Shown here piece after piece: positions 54,636-63,047 of a DNA stretch of 64,000 bases. Source of the DNA: Streptomyces sp. ERV7 (GTDB lineage: Bacteria > Actinomycetota > Actinomycetes > Streptomycetales > Streptomycetaceae); contig NZ_LYOY01000029.1 of assembly GCF_001653515.1 (NCBI RefSeq), positions 620,001 through 684,000 of the forward strand, given 5' to 3'. The notes under the pieces were generated by a model. That model had not been told where the DNA came from. It was given only the letters and a program-made list of their open reading frames with translations, and made no database searches. Positions within the stretch are counted from its first letter, which is position 1. Every line of letters starts with the position of its first letter. A program made the position numbers and the translations under genes.

Positions 54636-56072
54636 TCACTTCTTCGCCGCGGTGGCCCTGGGCAGCCACACCAGCGCGACGACCGTGCTGGCGAGCAGGA
54701 CGAAGCCGCCGGTGCGGAACGCGAGCGCGTAGCCCTCGGTGAGCGCCTCGGGGGTCGGCGAGTCGCCGCTACGGGCGGTGGCGACGGTCGACAGGATGGC
54801 GAGGCCGAGCGCGCCGCCCATCGTGCGGGAGGTGTTGACGAGCCCCGAGACGAGCCCGGCCTCGCCCGGTGCGGCGCCGGAGGTGGCGAGCGAGGCGAGC
54901 GGCGTCGTGGCCAGGCCCGCGCCGGTCATCATCAGCACGCCGGGCACCAGGATCGCCATCCAGTACGGGTCGTGCGCGTGCATCGTGGACTGCCAGCCGA
55001 ACCCGGCGGCGGCGATCAGTACGCCGAGGACCGTGAGGTTGCGGGTCCCGGTCACCGGCATCAGCCGGGGGGCGATCTTGGCGCCGAAGACGATGCTCAA
55101 CGAGCTGGGGACGAGGGCGAGTCCGGCGCCCAGCGGGGTGTAGCCGAGCACGTTCTGGGCGTACAGGGTCATGAAGTACCAGGTGCAGAAGGTGGCCGAG
55201 CCGCAGGCGAACATCACGACGTTGGCGGACGAGACGGACCGCAGGCGCAGCAGCCGCAGCGGCATCAGCGGCGCCGCCGCCCGTGCCTCGACGGCGAGGA
55301 ACGCGCCGAGCAGCGCGAGCCCGCCCAGCAGCGGGGCGAGCGTCTGCGGAGCGGTCCAGCCGGCCCGCTCGGTCTGCACGATGCCGTATGCGAGGACCGC
55401 GAGCCCGCCGGTGACGGCGACCGCGCCGGGCAGGTCCAGGCGGTTGCGGGTGGCGGCGCGGCTCTCCGTGATCCACAGGGTGGCGCCGGTGAGGACGAGG
55501 GCGCCGACGGGCACGTTGATGAGCAGCACCCAGCGCCACGACAGGGTGTCGGTGAGCACCCCGCCGACCAGCCCGCCCGCCGCGCCGCCGCCCGCGCCGA
55601 CCGCGGCCCAGGTGCCTATGGCCCTGGTACGGGCGGCCCCCTCCGGGACGGCGGCGGTGAGGATGGTGAGGGTGGACGGCGCGAGCACGGCGGCGCCGAG
55701 TCCCTGTACGCCACGGGCGGCCAGCAACTGCCAGCCCTCCTGGGCGAGTCCGCCGGCGAGGCTGGCGGCGGTGAAGAGCCCGAGCCCGACGAGGAACATG
55801 CGCTTGCGCCCGAAGAGGTCTCCGGCGCGGCCGCCGAGGAGCATGAACCCGGCGTACGCGATGGAGTAGGCGTTGACGACCCACTGCAGCCCGGTCGGGG
55901 TCATCCCGAGCCCGGTGCGCATGGAGGGCAGGGCCACGTTGACGACGGAGACGTCGAGGACGACGAGGAACTGCCCGGCACAGGCGGCGAGCAGGACGAG
56001 CCAGGTGCGGGTGGGCTGTGTCCGGGTGGGTATGGCGGCGGTGTCTGGGGGCGCTTGGACCATGCGGGCCAT
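54636..56072 (-). CDS. MFS efflux pump, DHA2 (EmrB/QacA) type
   Basis: A 14-TM drug pump, 478 residues. LVVLDVSVVNVALPSM (TM1, motif D1), LGGRAGDLFGRKRMFLVG (motif A), LLAARGVQGLGAAVLAPSTL, and motif C GAGGGAAGGLVGGVLTD are clear. ATG 56072 gives MARMVQAPP; ATG 56063 is 3 codons later. It converges on the two-component operon. Substrate unknown. Confidence 0.88.
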   Translation of the reverse strand: MARMVQAPPDTAAIPTRTQPTRTWLVLLAACAGQFLVVLDVSVVNVALPSMRTGLGMTPTGLQWVVNAYSIAYAGFMLLGGRAGDLFGRKRMFLVGLGLFTAASLAGGLAQEGWQLLAARGVQGLGAAVLAPSTLTILTAAVPEGAARTRAIGTWAAVGAGGGAAGGLVGGVLTDTLSWRWVLLINVPVGALVLTGATLWITESRAATRNRLDLPGAVAVTGGLAVLAYGIVQTERAGWTAPQTLAPLLGGLALLGAFLAVEARAAAPLMPLRLLRLRSVSSANVVMFACGSATFCTWYFMTLYAQNVLGYTPLGAGLALVPSSLSIVFGAKIAPRLMPVTGTRNLTVLGVLIAAAGFGWQSTMHAHDPYWMAILVPGVLMMTGAGLATTPLASLATSGAAPGEAGLVSGLVNTSRTMGGALGLAILSTVATARSGDSPTPEALTEGYALAFRTGGFVLLASTVVALVWLPRATAAKK

Positions 56073-56303
56073 GGTCGCACGGGGGTGTGTTTCCCCACCC
56101 CGCCCCTTCCCTAAAGCCCTTGGCGGGCGGCCGGGTTGGGGGCCGGGGCCCGCCCCGGGCCCCTTGTCTCCTGCGGACCGTGGGCGGCTGGTCGCGCAGT
56201 TCCCCGCGCCCCTGACTGCGAGGATCGGGCCGGTGTCCGCACACGCCGTGCACGGGGCCGCCGACGAGTGCAGGAATGAGGTACGGCCTGGTGCGACTGG
56301 TGC
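56073..56303. repeat. Intergenic region with one REP-like unit
   Basis: Only a single reverse REP-like unit (GGGCGGCTGGTCGCGCAGTTCCCCGC, cores at 56188-56213) is seen, ahead of the HNH fragment. Confidence 0.7.
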
Positions 56304-56594
56304 TTGGACACCTTCCCCTCGGATGAGGTGGACGACGTGGACCACATGCGCCCGCTGTCCCTCGGTGGCGAGGACAGAGAAAGCAACGTGCAAGTGCTGT
56401 GCCACGGGTGCCACCAGCTCAAGACTGAGGCCGACGCCGGGGTCTCCGGTCTGACCGACGGCGGCGTGCAGACCACCTACCTGGGCGAGTCCCCTGACAA
56501 GCCCGTCTACCGCACCCGCATCGACTTCTACTGCGGCCTCGCCCTCTTCGGCGGTAAGGCCGCCGCACGGCTGACCAACGTCCTCGCCGGCTGA
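56304..56594 (+). pseudogene. HNH endonuclease fragment
   Basis: TAWCDWCLDTFPSDEVDDVDHMRPLSLGGEDRESNVQVLCHGCHQLKTEAD holds a CxxC, the DVDHMRPLSLGG HNH core and CHGCH, a treble-clef HNH site. The frame is open back to a TGA at about 56279, with only TTG 56304 as a start, and that lies after the first CxxC. Upstream domains are missing, so this looks like the end of a larger nuclease or a decayed small one. The C-terminal 45 residues are unrecognised. Confidence 0.6.
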
Positions 56595-56609
56595 CCCGCA
56601 GCACCACAG

Positions 56610-56653
56610 AGCCCCCGCGCTCGTCACCCATCGGGGTGGCGGGGGCGGGGGCT
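56610..56653 (+). terminator. Hairpin after the HNH fragment
   Basis: AGCCCCCGC (56610-56618) pairs with GCGGGGGCT (56645-56653); an inner CACCCATCGGGGTG adds a second stem. TTTCG follows. Confidence 0.75.
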
Positions 56654-56736
56654 TTCGTCGTGTCCGGAAACGCTGGCTTTCGCGTGTCCACATGATGCCG
56701 GAGACGTTCGGATGACGGTGCCCAGCGACCGCGCAC

Positions 56737-57852
56737 TCAGTAGACCGGTCGACCCTCTACCTCTGCCATGAGGAGCCGGAGGGTCAGGGAGTGCTTTTCG
56801 GGGGGCAGGGCTTCCAGGGCGGCCCGCGAGTAGGCCACCCCTCCCGCGCTGTCCCCGGACCGGGTGATCATCAGCCCCCGGTGCATTTCAAGGTGCGTGG
56901 CGAATCGGGGCAGTGCGGGGGGCAGTTCTGCCCGTGCCGCTTCCTGCGCTCCTACGGCCGTCTTCTCGTCCCCGAGCCGGGCGGCAAGCAGTGAGATGAA
57001 GACATTGACTCGCCACCAGGGCACGGCGTAGTCGCTGGTCTGCTCGTACGAACCGGTCTTGTCGAAGACTCGTCGGCCTTGCTCGATGAGCTTCCGCGCT
57101 GTGGCGTGGTCTCCTCGGATCGCTGCTGCGTGGGCCTTGCCGAAGATGGCGTTCAGTAGCCCGAGCGAGGGCTTGTTGCTGATCGCCATTGCCTGGTCGG
57201 CCAGCATGTCGGCAACGCCGAGGGATGCGCCCTCGTACCCCAGGGCGATAGCCGCGCGGCCCCGGACCCACACGCGCGCCGCCTCGTCTCCGGACTGGTC
57301 GGCTGCCTTGGCCGCCATGCGGTACCAGTGGACGGCCTTGGAGCCATCCGACCCCGGAAAAGTTTTGGCGTACAGGGTCATCAACCGGGAGGCCACAGAC
57401 CACAGTTGGGGGGCGTCGAGCTGTTGTTGCACGGTGACCAGTTCCGCGCTGATACGCCGCTGAATGTCGGCAGCGCCCAGGCTCATGTACTCGGTGCCGT
57501 ACGTGGCCAGCTTGGCCTCCCAGGCATCCGCTGTGGGACCGCCGGACAGGCGGGCGGCGAACCCTGCGGACAGCAGGTCTGAGGCCACCACAGGGGCTAT
57601 GGCGGCTCCGGCTGCATCGGTCAGGAACGTACGGCGCTTCACTTCACCCTCAAGCACTGCTAGGGGCACGTCGAGGACTGCGGACAGGCACCGCAGGTAG
57701 AACGGGCCAGGCGTGACCTTGGAACGCTCCCAACGGCTCACATACTCCCGATCGAGGTTCGTTCCGAAGGTGTCGTTGATCGCCGACGCTAGCCGCCCCT
57801 GGCTCCATCCGCGAGCCTTCCGAAGGTCTGCGATCAGTTCCCCGATGGCCAT
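56737..57852 (-). CDS. XRE-family regulator with TPR-like C-terminal region
   Basis: Residues about 1-65 form a Cro/CI helix-turn-helix (IADLRKARGWSQGRLASAINDTFGTNLDREYVSRWERSKVTPGPFYLRCLSAVLD). RRTFLTDAAGAA follows, a linker common in Streptomyces XRE regulators, then about 290 residues of helical repeats (TPR-like, WYRMAAKAADQSGDEAARVWVRGRAAIALG, KAHAAAIRGDHATARKLIEQG) that may bind a peptide or small partner. Length 371. Divergent from three small overlapping genes across a 144-bp gap with a repeated 24-bp site. Confidence 0.85.
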   Translation of the reverse strand: MAIGELIADLRKARGWSQGRLASAINDTFGTNLDREYVSRWERSKVTPGPFYLRCLSAVLDVPLAVLEGEVKRRTFLTDAAGAAIAPVVASDLLSAGFAARLSGGPTADAWEAKLATYGTEYMSLGAADIQRRISAELVTVQQQLDAPQLWSVASRLMTLYAKTFPGSDGSKAVHWYRMAAKAADQSGDEAARVWVRGRAAIALGYEGASLGVADMLADQAMAISNKPSLGLLNAIFGKAHAAAIRGDHATARKLIEQGRRVFDKTGSYEQTSDYAVPWWRVNVFISLLAARLGDEKTAVGAQEAARAELPPALPRFATHLEMHRGLMITRSGDSAGGVAYSRAALEALPPEKHSLTLRLLMAEVEGRPVY

Positions 57853-57860
57853 GGGCCCAT

Positions 57861-57936
57861 CTTGCCCCTACAGATGCCTCTAGACCGGTGGTGAACGGGG
57901 ATGCGGTGGCAACTTGCCCCTAGGGATGCCCCTACG
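57861..57936. promoter_or_regulatory. Two 24-bp direct repeats in the divergent XRE promoter
   Basis: CTTGCCCCTA-CAGATGCCTCTAGA-type sequence at 57861-57884 recurs at 57913-57936 (20 of 24 bases the same, 52 bp apart). Each contains GCCCCTAnnGATGCCnCTA. Spaced five helical turns apart between divergent genes, they are good candidates for XRE operators. Confidence 0.6.
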
Positions 57937-57996
57937 TGGTCCCGCTGCGGGGCGGGACGATCCTGGCACGACCACGCGAGGGGATGGCGAGAGACC

Positions 57997-58215
57997 ATGG
58001 CTGACCACTGGGTCCCCACCACGGGAACGTACGCGGTGGACACGACGAGCGGCCGGATCGGTGAGGTACGCAAGCTGTTCGAGGGGTCGGCGTACCTTGT
58101 TCCGCCGGGCGGTGGGGCCGAGTGGGCCGTGAACCCGGCCGACTTGCGGTCCCCGAACGACGCCGAGGTGCGGAAGGCGCAGGTGTGGACGCGCCCGGTG
58201 GGGGGTCGGCGCTGA
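57997..58215 (+). CDS. Small conserved Streptomyces-type protein
   Basis: 72 residues: MADHWVPTTGTYAVDTTSGRIGEVRKLFEGSAYLVPPGGGAEWAVNPADLR. The pattern of a short beta barrel with G.Y.VD...G..GEV and PPGGG.EW...P.DL is shared by small proteins found beside XRE regulators in Streptomyces; no function known. Its TGA overlaps the next ATG. Confidence 0.65.
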   Translation: MADHWVPTTGTYAVDTTSGRIGEVRKLFEGSAYLVPPGGGAEWAVNPADLRSPNDAEVRKAQVWTRPVGGRR

Positions 58216-58415
58216 TGTGGGCTGCGGCACCGGCGCCCAGGTGGGTGCCCGCTCCGGGCGTGCTCGTCAAAGACACGGCGCGCGGTCAGCTCGGGACAGC
58301 CGTCGCGTGGGACGGCGACACGCGCACAGTCACGCTGGTACCGCCGGACGGTAACGGGGAGCCCTGGGAGACCGGCGCGTTCCGCCCGGCGAACGAGCCG
58401 GAGGGGCAGCGGTGA
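58215..58415 (+). CDS. Small protein of the XRE cassette
   Basis: 66 residues, WVPAPGVLVKDTARGQLGTAVAWDGDTRTVTLVPPDGNGEPWETGAFRPANEPEGQR; again a small beta-rich protein resembling its upstream neighbour (VxDT..G..G.V, PPDGxGxxWE), so the two may be related by duplication. Starts at TGATG and ends at GTGA. Confidence 0.6.
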   Translation: MWAAAPAPRWVPAPGVLVKDTARGQLGTAVAWDGDTRTVTLVPPDGNGEPWETGAFRPANEPEGQR

Positions 58416-58726
58416 GCGTCAGAAGCACGCTGCGCGCTGTGGTCTACAAGGTGCTGCGCCACCCGTCCAGCGAACTGACCATGACCGCCCGGTGCATGCA
58501 CGGCAGCGGATGTCAGTGGACCCTGGGCGCGACGGCGGACCTCAAGGCCGGAAGCGTCGCCGTGATCGAGCACACCGCCGCCACGGGGCACGCGATCTTC
58601 GCCCGCACGCTGGAAGACATGGCGTGCGTAGTGCTCGACAACCCCCAGGAGCAAGCCCGCCGCGTAGCGGTCAACCGGCTGGAACTCGCGGCCGCGGAGG
58701 AGCACGCGAGGGCTGGTCACCCCTGA
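58412..58726 (+). CDS. DUF7848-like small zinc-finger-type protein
   Basis: 104 residues. MTARCMHGSGCQWTLGATAD...VIEHTAATGHAIFARTLEDMACVV contains Cys-x5-Cys and H-x6-H spaced like a small zinc site; the layout matches the Streptomyces DUF7848 proteins. GTG 58412 overlaps the upstream TGA by 4 nt. Role unknown. Confidence 0.65.
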   Translation: MSVRSTLRAVVYKVLRHPSSELTMTARCMHGSGCQWTLGATADLKAGSVAVIEHTAATGHAIFARTLEDMACVVLDNPQEQARRVAVNRLELAAAEEHARAGHP

Positions 58727-58935
58727 GACTCCCGCCCCCGGTGAGGCCCGTACTCGCCCCTGCTGCCGATGGCGTGGCGCGAGTGGCAGTGGTCCCGTTC
58801 CGGCCGGGGGTCGGGGCAAGCCCCCGTCCGGCTGTTGCGCCCTCTCATTCCCGTGAGACGTGACGGCCGGGCGGGTCGCAAGTGCACGACGGCGCGGGGA
58901 CCGACTCCCCGCTCTTCGACGGGAGGAAACGCACG

Positions 58936-59145
58936 ATGGCTGAGCGACCTGAGTTCGAGTTCCACACGTCCAGCATGTGCAAGTACGACCCGAACGACCG
59001 ACGCTGTGTCGAGGTGGCGACCAACGTCCCCGGCAAGGTGGCCGTCCGCAACTCCGAGACGGGCCAGACGGTCGAGTTCACGGCGGTTGAGTGGACCGAC
59101 TTCCTGGGCGGTGCCAAGCTGGGCGAGTTCGACTTGTCGGCATAG
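58936..59145 (+). CDS. DUF397-domain protein
   Basis: 69 residues: EFHTSSMCKYDPNDRRCVEVATNVPGKVAVRNSETGQTVEFTAVEWTDFLGGAKLGEFDL. The CVEVA, VAVRNS and EWxxFL.G.K.GEFD elements define DUF397. In Streptomyces these proteins pair with XRE-type regulators (WhiJ-like systems); the nearest XRE is at 56737-57852. ATG 58936 follows GGGAGGAAACGC. A 209-bp gap without other genes precedes it. Confidence 0.82.
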   Translation: MAERPEFEFHTSSMCKYDPNDRRCVEVATNVPGKVAVRNSETGQTVEFTAVEWTDFLGGAKLGEFDLSA

Positions 59146-59154
59146 GGAGACCCC

Positions 59155-59337
59155 ATGCAGCCGTGCCCGCGATGCGGCGGCAGCGCGGAGACCGATCCGG
59201 AGCACGCCCGGGTGGTGTGCTGCCTGTCGTGCTGGCACACATGGGTGCTTCCCGATGAGCGGCCCTGCGCCGGGACGCGAAACCTTCTGACCCCGGGGCT
59301 GCGCATGCTGGAGGAGTACCGGGACCTGAACCGCTGA
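59155..59337 (+). CDS. 60-residue zinc-ribbon protein
   Basis: MQPCPRCGGSAETDPEHARVVCCLSCWHTWVLPDE has CPRC and CLSC separated by 17 residues, a typical zinc ribbon. Start ATG 59155 lies 9 bp after the DUF397 stop with AGGGAGA upstream. Function unknown; likely co-transcribed with DUF397. Confidence 0.65.
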   Translation: MQPCPRCGGSAETDPEHARVVCCLSCWHTWVLPDERPCAGTRNLLTPGLRMLEEYRDLNR

Positions 59338-59370
59338 GTCGCGCAACAGCCCCGGTCGGCACGTGCCCCA

Positions 59371-59574
59371 ATGTGCTGGCCAGGGTTGGTCGCCAAGGAA
59401 GACCGGGCCGTGGACCGGGCCCTGAACGTCTGCTCTGACATCAAGGGCGGCAAGGATGACGTCACGGTCCGGAAGAACGCGAAGAGCCGCTACGAGGGCG
59501 GCACGGTGCCGAGCCTCACGGACGACCAGGCCGCGAACATCGTGACCGCCGTGAAGGCCTCGTTCTGCTCGTAG
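59371..59574 (+). CDS. Short protein, possible C-terminal fragment of a secreted protein
   Basis: 67 residues: AVDRALNVCSDIKGGKDDVTVRKNAKSRYEGGTVPSLTDDQAANIVTAVKASFCS. Two Cys 51 apart could form a disulfide as in small DUF732-like exported proteins, but there is no signal peptide; the start MCWPGLVAKED is poor. Probably the remaining 3' part of a longer gene. Confidence 0.45.
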   Translation: MCWPGLVAKEDRAVDRALNVCSDIKGGKDDVTVRKNAKSRYEGGTVPSLTDDQAANIVTAVKASFCS

Positions 59575-59575
59575 A

Positions 59576-60823
59576 TCAGTCCCAGACGGGGAGCAAGCCC
59601 CGTTCGGCCACAGTGCCGGACGGGGCTTCCTTGTGCCCTGACCAGGCCCTACCCTCCAGAACACCTACTTCCGAGCATCGGAAAGGGGCGGGGTGGGGGA
59701 CCTCAGGAGCGTCACTACCGCCGCCCCGCCCCGTCCCGTTGTGCGTCACCAGCTCCCCCACCTGCGCCAGCCCCGTCGCCCCCAGCGGGTGGCCCTTGGA
59801 GATCAGGCCGCCGGAAGGGTTCACCACCCACCGGCCGCCGTACGTCGTCGCCCCGGACTCCACCAGCTTTCCGGACTCCCCCTCGCCGCACATGCCGAGC
59901 GCCTCGTACGTCAGCAGCTCGTTGATGGAGAAGCAGTCGTGGAGCTCGATGACGTCGACGTCCTCGATGCCGAGGCCGGAGCGCTCGTACACGGACCGCG
60001 CCGCCGCCCGCGACATGCCGGCCCCGACCACGTCGATGCACCGGCCGGAGTCGAACGACGCCGCCGTGTCCGTCGTCATCGCCTGGGCGACGATCTCCAC
60101 CGCCCGCTCCTCGATGCCGTGCGCCGCCGCGAACCGCTCGGAGACGACGACGGCCGCCGCCGCGCCGTCCGACGTCGGCGAGCACTGGAGCTTGGTCAGC
60201 GGACGGTGCACGGTCCTGGAGGCGAGCACCTCCGCCACCGAGTACTCCACCTGGAACTGCGCGTGCGGATTGTGCACCGAGTGCCGGTGGTTCTTCGCGC
60301 CGACCGCCGCCAGCTGCGCCTCGGTCGTCCCGTACAGCTCCATGTGCTCGCGCGCCGCGTTGCCGAAGATCTGCGCCGTCGGCGGGCTCATCTCGAAGCC
60401 GTGGGCGGCGGCCATCACGCCGTAGTGGCGGGCGACCGGGGACGTGGCGAAGTCGCCGCCGTCCGCCCCGCCCCCGAGCGCGCCCCGCTTCATCTTCTCG
60501 AAGCCGAGCGCCAGCACGCACTCGCTCACTCCGCCCTCCACCAGCTGCCGCGCCAGCATCAGCGCACTGGACCCGGTGGCGCAGTTGTTGTTGACGTTGT
60601 GGACGGGGACGCCGGTGAGGCCCAGTTCGTACGCGGCCCGCTGGCCCGCCGTGGACGGCTGGAAGCAGTAGCCCGCCAGGACCTGTTCCACCTGGCCGTA
60701 CGCGATCCCGGCGTCCGCGAGCGCCGCCGTCCCGGCCTCCCGCGCCATGTCCCAGTACTGCCACTCCCGCGACTCGGGCTTCTCGAACCTCGTCATGCCG
60801 GCACCGGCCACAAAGCTCTTCAC
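59576..60823 (-). CDS. SCP2-type thiolase, C-terminus replaced
   Basis: Lipid-transfer/thiolase-family enzyme of the kind that cleaves sterol side chains or 3-ketoacyl-CoAs. KSFVAGAGMTRFEKPE opens it, NNNCATGSSALMLARQLV bears the catalytic Cys, DCFSINELLTYEALG and NPSGGLISKGHPLGATGLAQ the catalytic histidines. Normal homologues continue about 35 residues past GLAQ to a CVVTLYR-type end with GxGG. Here, after ELVTH (near 59745), the frame runs into unrelated sequence (NGTGRGGGSDAPEVPH...) and through a terminator. GTG 60823 follows AAGGAG. Downstream of the ACAD gene by 22 bp. Confidence 0.82.
   Translation of the reverse strand: MKSFVAGAGMTRFEKPESREWQYWDMAREAGTAALADAGIAYGQVEQVLAGYCFQPSTAGQRAAYELGLTGVPVHNVNNNCATGSSALMLARQLVEGGVSECVLALGFEKMKRGALGGGADGGDFATSPVARHYGVMAAAHGFEMSPPTAQIFGNAAREHMELYGTTEAQLAAVGAKNHRHSVHNPHAQFQVEYSVAEVLASRTVHRPLTKLQCSPTSDGAAAAVVVSERFAAAHGIEERAVEIVAQAMTTDTAASFDSGRCIDVVGAGMSRAAARSVYERSGLGIEDVDVIELHDCFSINELLTYEALGMCGEGESGKLVESGATTYGGRWVVNPSGGLISKGHPLGATGLAQVGELVTHNGTGRGGGSDAPEVPHPAPFRCSEVGVLEGRAWSGHKEAPSGTVAERGLLPVWD
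59595..59628 (+). terminator. Terminator of the small-gene island
   Basis: A 14-bp stem AAGCCCCGTTCGGC / GCCGGACGGGGCTT (one G-T pair) with a 6-nt loop, followed by CCTTG. It lies inside the aberrant 3' end of the thiolase ORF. Confidence 0.82.
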
Positions 60824-60845
60824 GTCCGTACTCCTTCGGGCTCGT

Positions 60846-63002
60846 TCAGTCTCGCGGCAGGCCGAGGATCCGCTCGGCCACGACATTGAGCTGGACCTGG
60901 GTGGTGCCGCCCGCGATGGTCAGACAGCGGGACATCAGATAGCCGTGGACGGCCCGCTCCGCCGGGCCCTCGGCGCTCGCCCCCGCCGGGCCGAGCAGTT
61001 CGAGGGCGAGCTCGGCCACCTTCTGCTGGTGGGCGGTCTGGACGAGCTTGCGCACACTGGCCCCCGCCCCGGGCTCCAGGCCCGAGACCTGGAGCAGGGT
61101 GGTGCGCAGCCCGACGCAGGCGAGCGCGTGCGCCTCGGCGGCCAGCGCGCCGATCCGGGCGCGGCAGGAGCCGTCGAGCCCGTCGGCGCGGGCGAGGAGC
61201 GCCTCCAGACCGGTGTCGAATGTCAACTGGTCGGCCATGTGGACGCGTTCGTTGCCCAGGGTGTTGCGGGCGACCCGCCAGCCGCCGCCCGGCTCTGCGA
61301 CGACCGCGTCGGGCGCCAGCCGCGCCCCGTCGAAGTACACCTCGTTGAAGAGGGCGTCGCCGGTGATCTCCCGGAGGGGGCGGATGTCGATGCCGGGGGT
61401 GTTCTTCATGTCGACCAGGAAGTACGTCAGGCCCTCGTGCTTGGGGGCCGTCGGGTCGGTCCGGGCGAGCAGGATCCCGTGGTCCGCCCACTGGGCCGCG
61501 CTCGTCCACACCTTCTGGCCGGTGATCCGCCAGCCGTCGTCGGTGCGCTCGGCCCGGGTCCGCAGGCTCGCCAGGTCCGAGCCCGCCTCCGGCTCCGAGA
61601 ACAGCTGGCACCACAGCAGGTCCCCGCGCAGGGTCGGCAGCAGGAAGCGCTCCTGCTGCTCCGGCGTCCCGTACGCGAGCAGCGACGGCACCACCCAGGT
61701 GCCGATCCCCAGCTCGGCGACCTGCACCCCGGCCGCCCTCAACTCCTCCTGGACGACGAGCTGTTGTACGGGGCCGGCGCCCAGGCCGTACGGCGGCGGC
61801 AGATGGGGCGCGGCGTAGCCGGTGGGGGCCAGGGCGCGCCGGGCGGCCGCCGGGTCGAGGCCGCGTACGGACTCGGCCGCCTCCCGCGCCGGGCCCCGGA
61901 ACGCCTCCGCCTCCTCGGGCAGTTCCAGGCGCAGCTCCCGGCGCGCCCCGGCCCCGGCGAGCCGGACGGCCCGCTGCCGGTGGGTGTCGCCCCCGCCCAG
62001 GAGCTGGCGGGCCACCAGGGCGCGGCGCAGATGGAGGTGGGCGTCGTGCTCCCAGGTGAAGCCGATGCCGCCGAGAATCTGGACGCAGTCCTGGGCGCAG
62101 GTGAGGGCGGCGTCGAGCGCGGTGGCCGCCGCCAGCGAGGCGGTGAGTCCCCGCACCCCGGCCGGTTCCGACGGCGCCGCCCGCGCCGCGTCCCACACCA
62201 GCGCCCGCGCCTGCTCGACCCGGACCAGCATGTCGGCGCACAGGTGCTTGACCGCCTGGAACCGCCCGATGGGCCGCCCGAACTGCTCGCGCACCTTGGC
62301 GTGGGCGACCGCCGTCTCCAGCGCCCAGGCGGCGGTCCCGCACGCCTCGGCGGCGAAGAGGACGGCTGCCAGGTCCGGTACGAGTCCGGGGTCCACGGCG
62401 AGGACCCGGTCGCCGGGGACGGTGAGGCCGTGCGCGGTGACCTCGGCGGTGGGGCGGGTCGGGTCGGCGCCCGTGTGCGCCCGTACGTCCAGGTCCGCCG
62501 CGTCCACCACCAGCCACACCGTCTCCCCGCCCGCCCGCGCGGCAAGCACCAGCAGATCGGCCTGGGCTCCGGCGAGGACGGGCGGCGCGGCCCCGTCGAG
62601 CGTCCAGCCCGCCGGATCCGGTACGGCGGTGAGGGTCCCGGGGCCGAGCGCCACGGCCGCGGTCCCGGCCCCGGTCGCGAGGGCGTCCACCGTCGCCGGG
62701 TGCCCCGCCCGCTCCAGCACCGCCGCCGCCAGCACGCTGGGCAGATACGGGCCGGGCAGTGCGCCCCTGCCCGCCTCCTCCAGCACCACCGCGAGCTCCA
62801 CCAGGCCCCCGCCTCCGTGCTCGGCCAGATGGACGCCGAGCAGGCCCTGCTCGGCCAGCGCGTCCCAGTACGGCGGCCGGGAGGCGGTCGCGTCGGCCGC
62901 GTCGAGCAGTTTGCGCACTTCCTCGGGCGGCACGGCCCGCGCCAGCCAGCCCCGTACCGCCTCGGCCAGCTCGCGCTGCTCCCGGGTGATTCCGATGCCC
63001 AT
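60846..63002 (-). CDS. Fused two-domain acyl-CoA dehydrogenase, FadE34-like
   Basis: 718 residues made of two acyl-CoA dehydrogenase units. The first (about 1-340: GITREQRELAEAVRGWLARAVPPEEV...QFGRPIGRFQAVKHLCADMLVRVEQARALVWDAAR..CVQILGGIGFTWEHD) and the second (about 390-718: LLPTLRGDLLWCQLFSEPEAGSDLASLRTRAERTDDGWRITGQKVWTSAAQWADHGILLARTD..AGGTTQVQLNVVAERILGLPRD). This architecture and length match mycobacterial FadE34, which dehydrogenates steroid C24-CoA side chains; in such fusions one active site is retained. ATG 63002 is preferred to GTG/ATG starts upstream. Confidence 0.88.
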   Translation of the reverse strand: MGIGITREQRELAEAVRGWLARAVPPEEVRKLLDAADATASRPPYWDALAEQGLLGVHLAEHGGGGLVELAVVLEEAGRGALPGPYLPSVLAAAVLERAGHPATVDALATGAGTAAVALGPGTLTAVPDPAGWTLDGAAPPVLAGAQADLLVLAARAGGETVWLVVDAADLDVRAHTGADPTRPTAEVTAHGLTVPGDRVLAVDPGLVPDLAAVLFAAEACGTAAWALETAVAHAKVREQFGRPIGRFQAVKHLCADMLVRVEQARALVWDAARAAPSEPAGVRGLTASLAAATALDAALTCAQDCVQILGGIGFTWEHDAHLHLRRALVARQLLGGGDTHRQRAVRLAGAGARRELRLELPEEAEAFRGPAREAAESVRGLDPAAARRALAPTGYAAPHLPPPYGLGAGPVQQLVVQEELRAAGVQVAELGIGTWVVPSLLAYGTPEQQERFLLPTLRGDLLWCQLFSEPEAGSDLASLRTRAERTDDGWRITGQKVWTSAAQWADHGILLARTDPTAPKHEGLTYFLVDMKNTPGIDIRPLREITGDALFNEVYFDGARLAPDAVVAEPGGGWRVARNTLGNERVHMADQLTFDTGLEALLARADGLDGSCRARIGALAAEAHALACVGLRTTLLQVSGLEPGAGASVRKLVQTAHQQKVAELALELLGPAGASAEGPAERAVHGYLMSRCLTIAGGTTQVQLNVVAERILGLPRD

Positions 63003-63047
63003 CCGCACTCCCCCGCCGCCGTGGCCGCCACTGGAACGGCGACAGAC

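Noticed and set aside
56304..56594. HNH gene as a CRISPR or restriction nuclease
   Set aside because: Only the HNH core is present, without other nuclease, helicase or methylase domains nearby.
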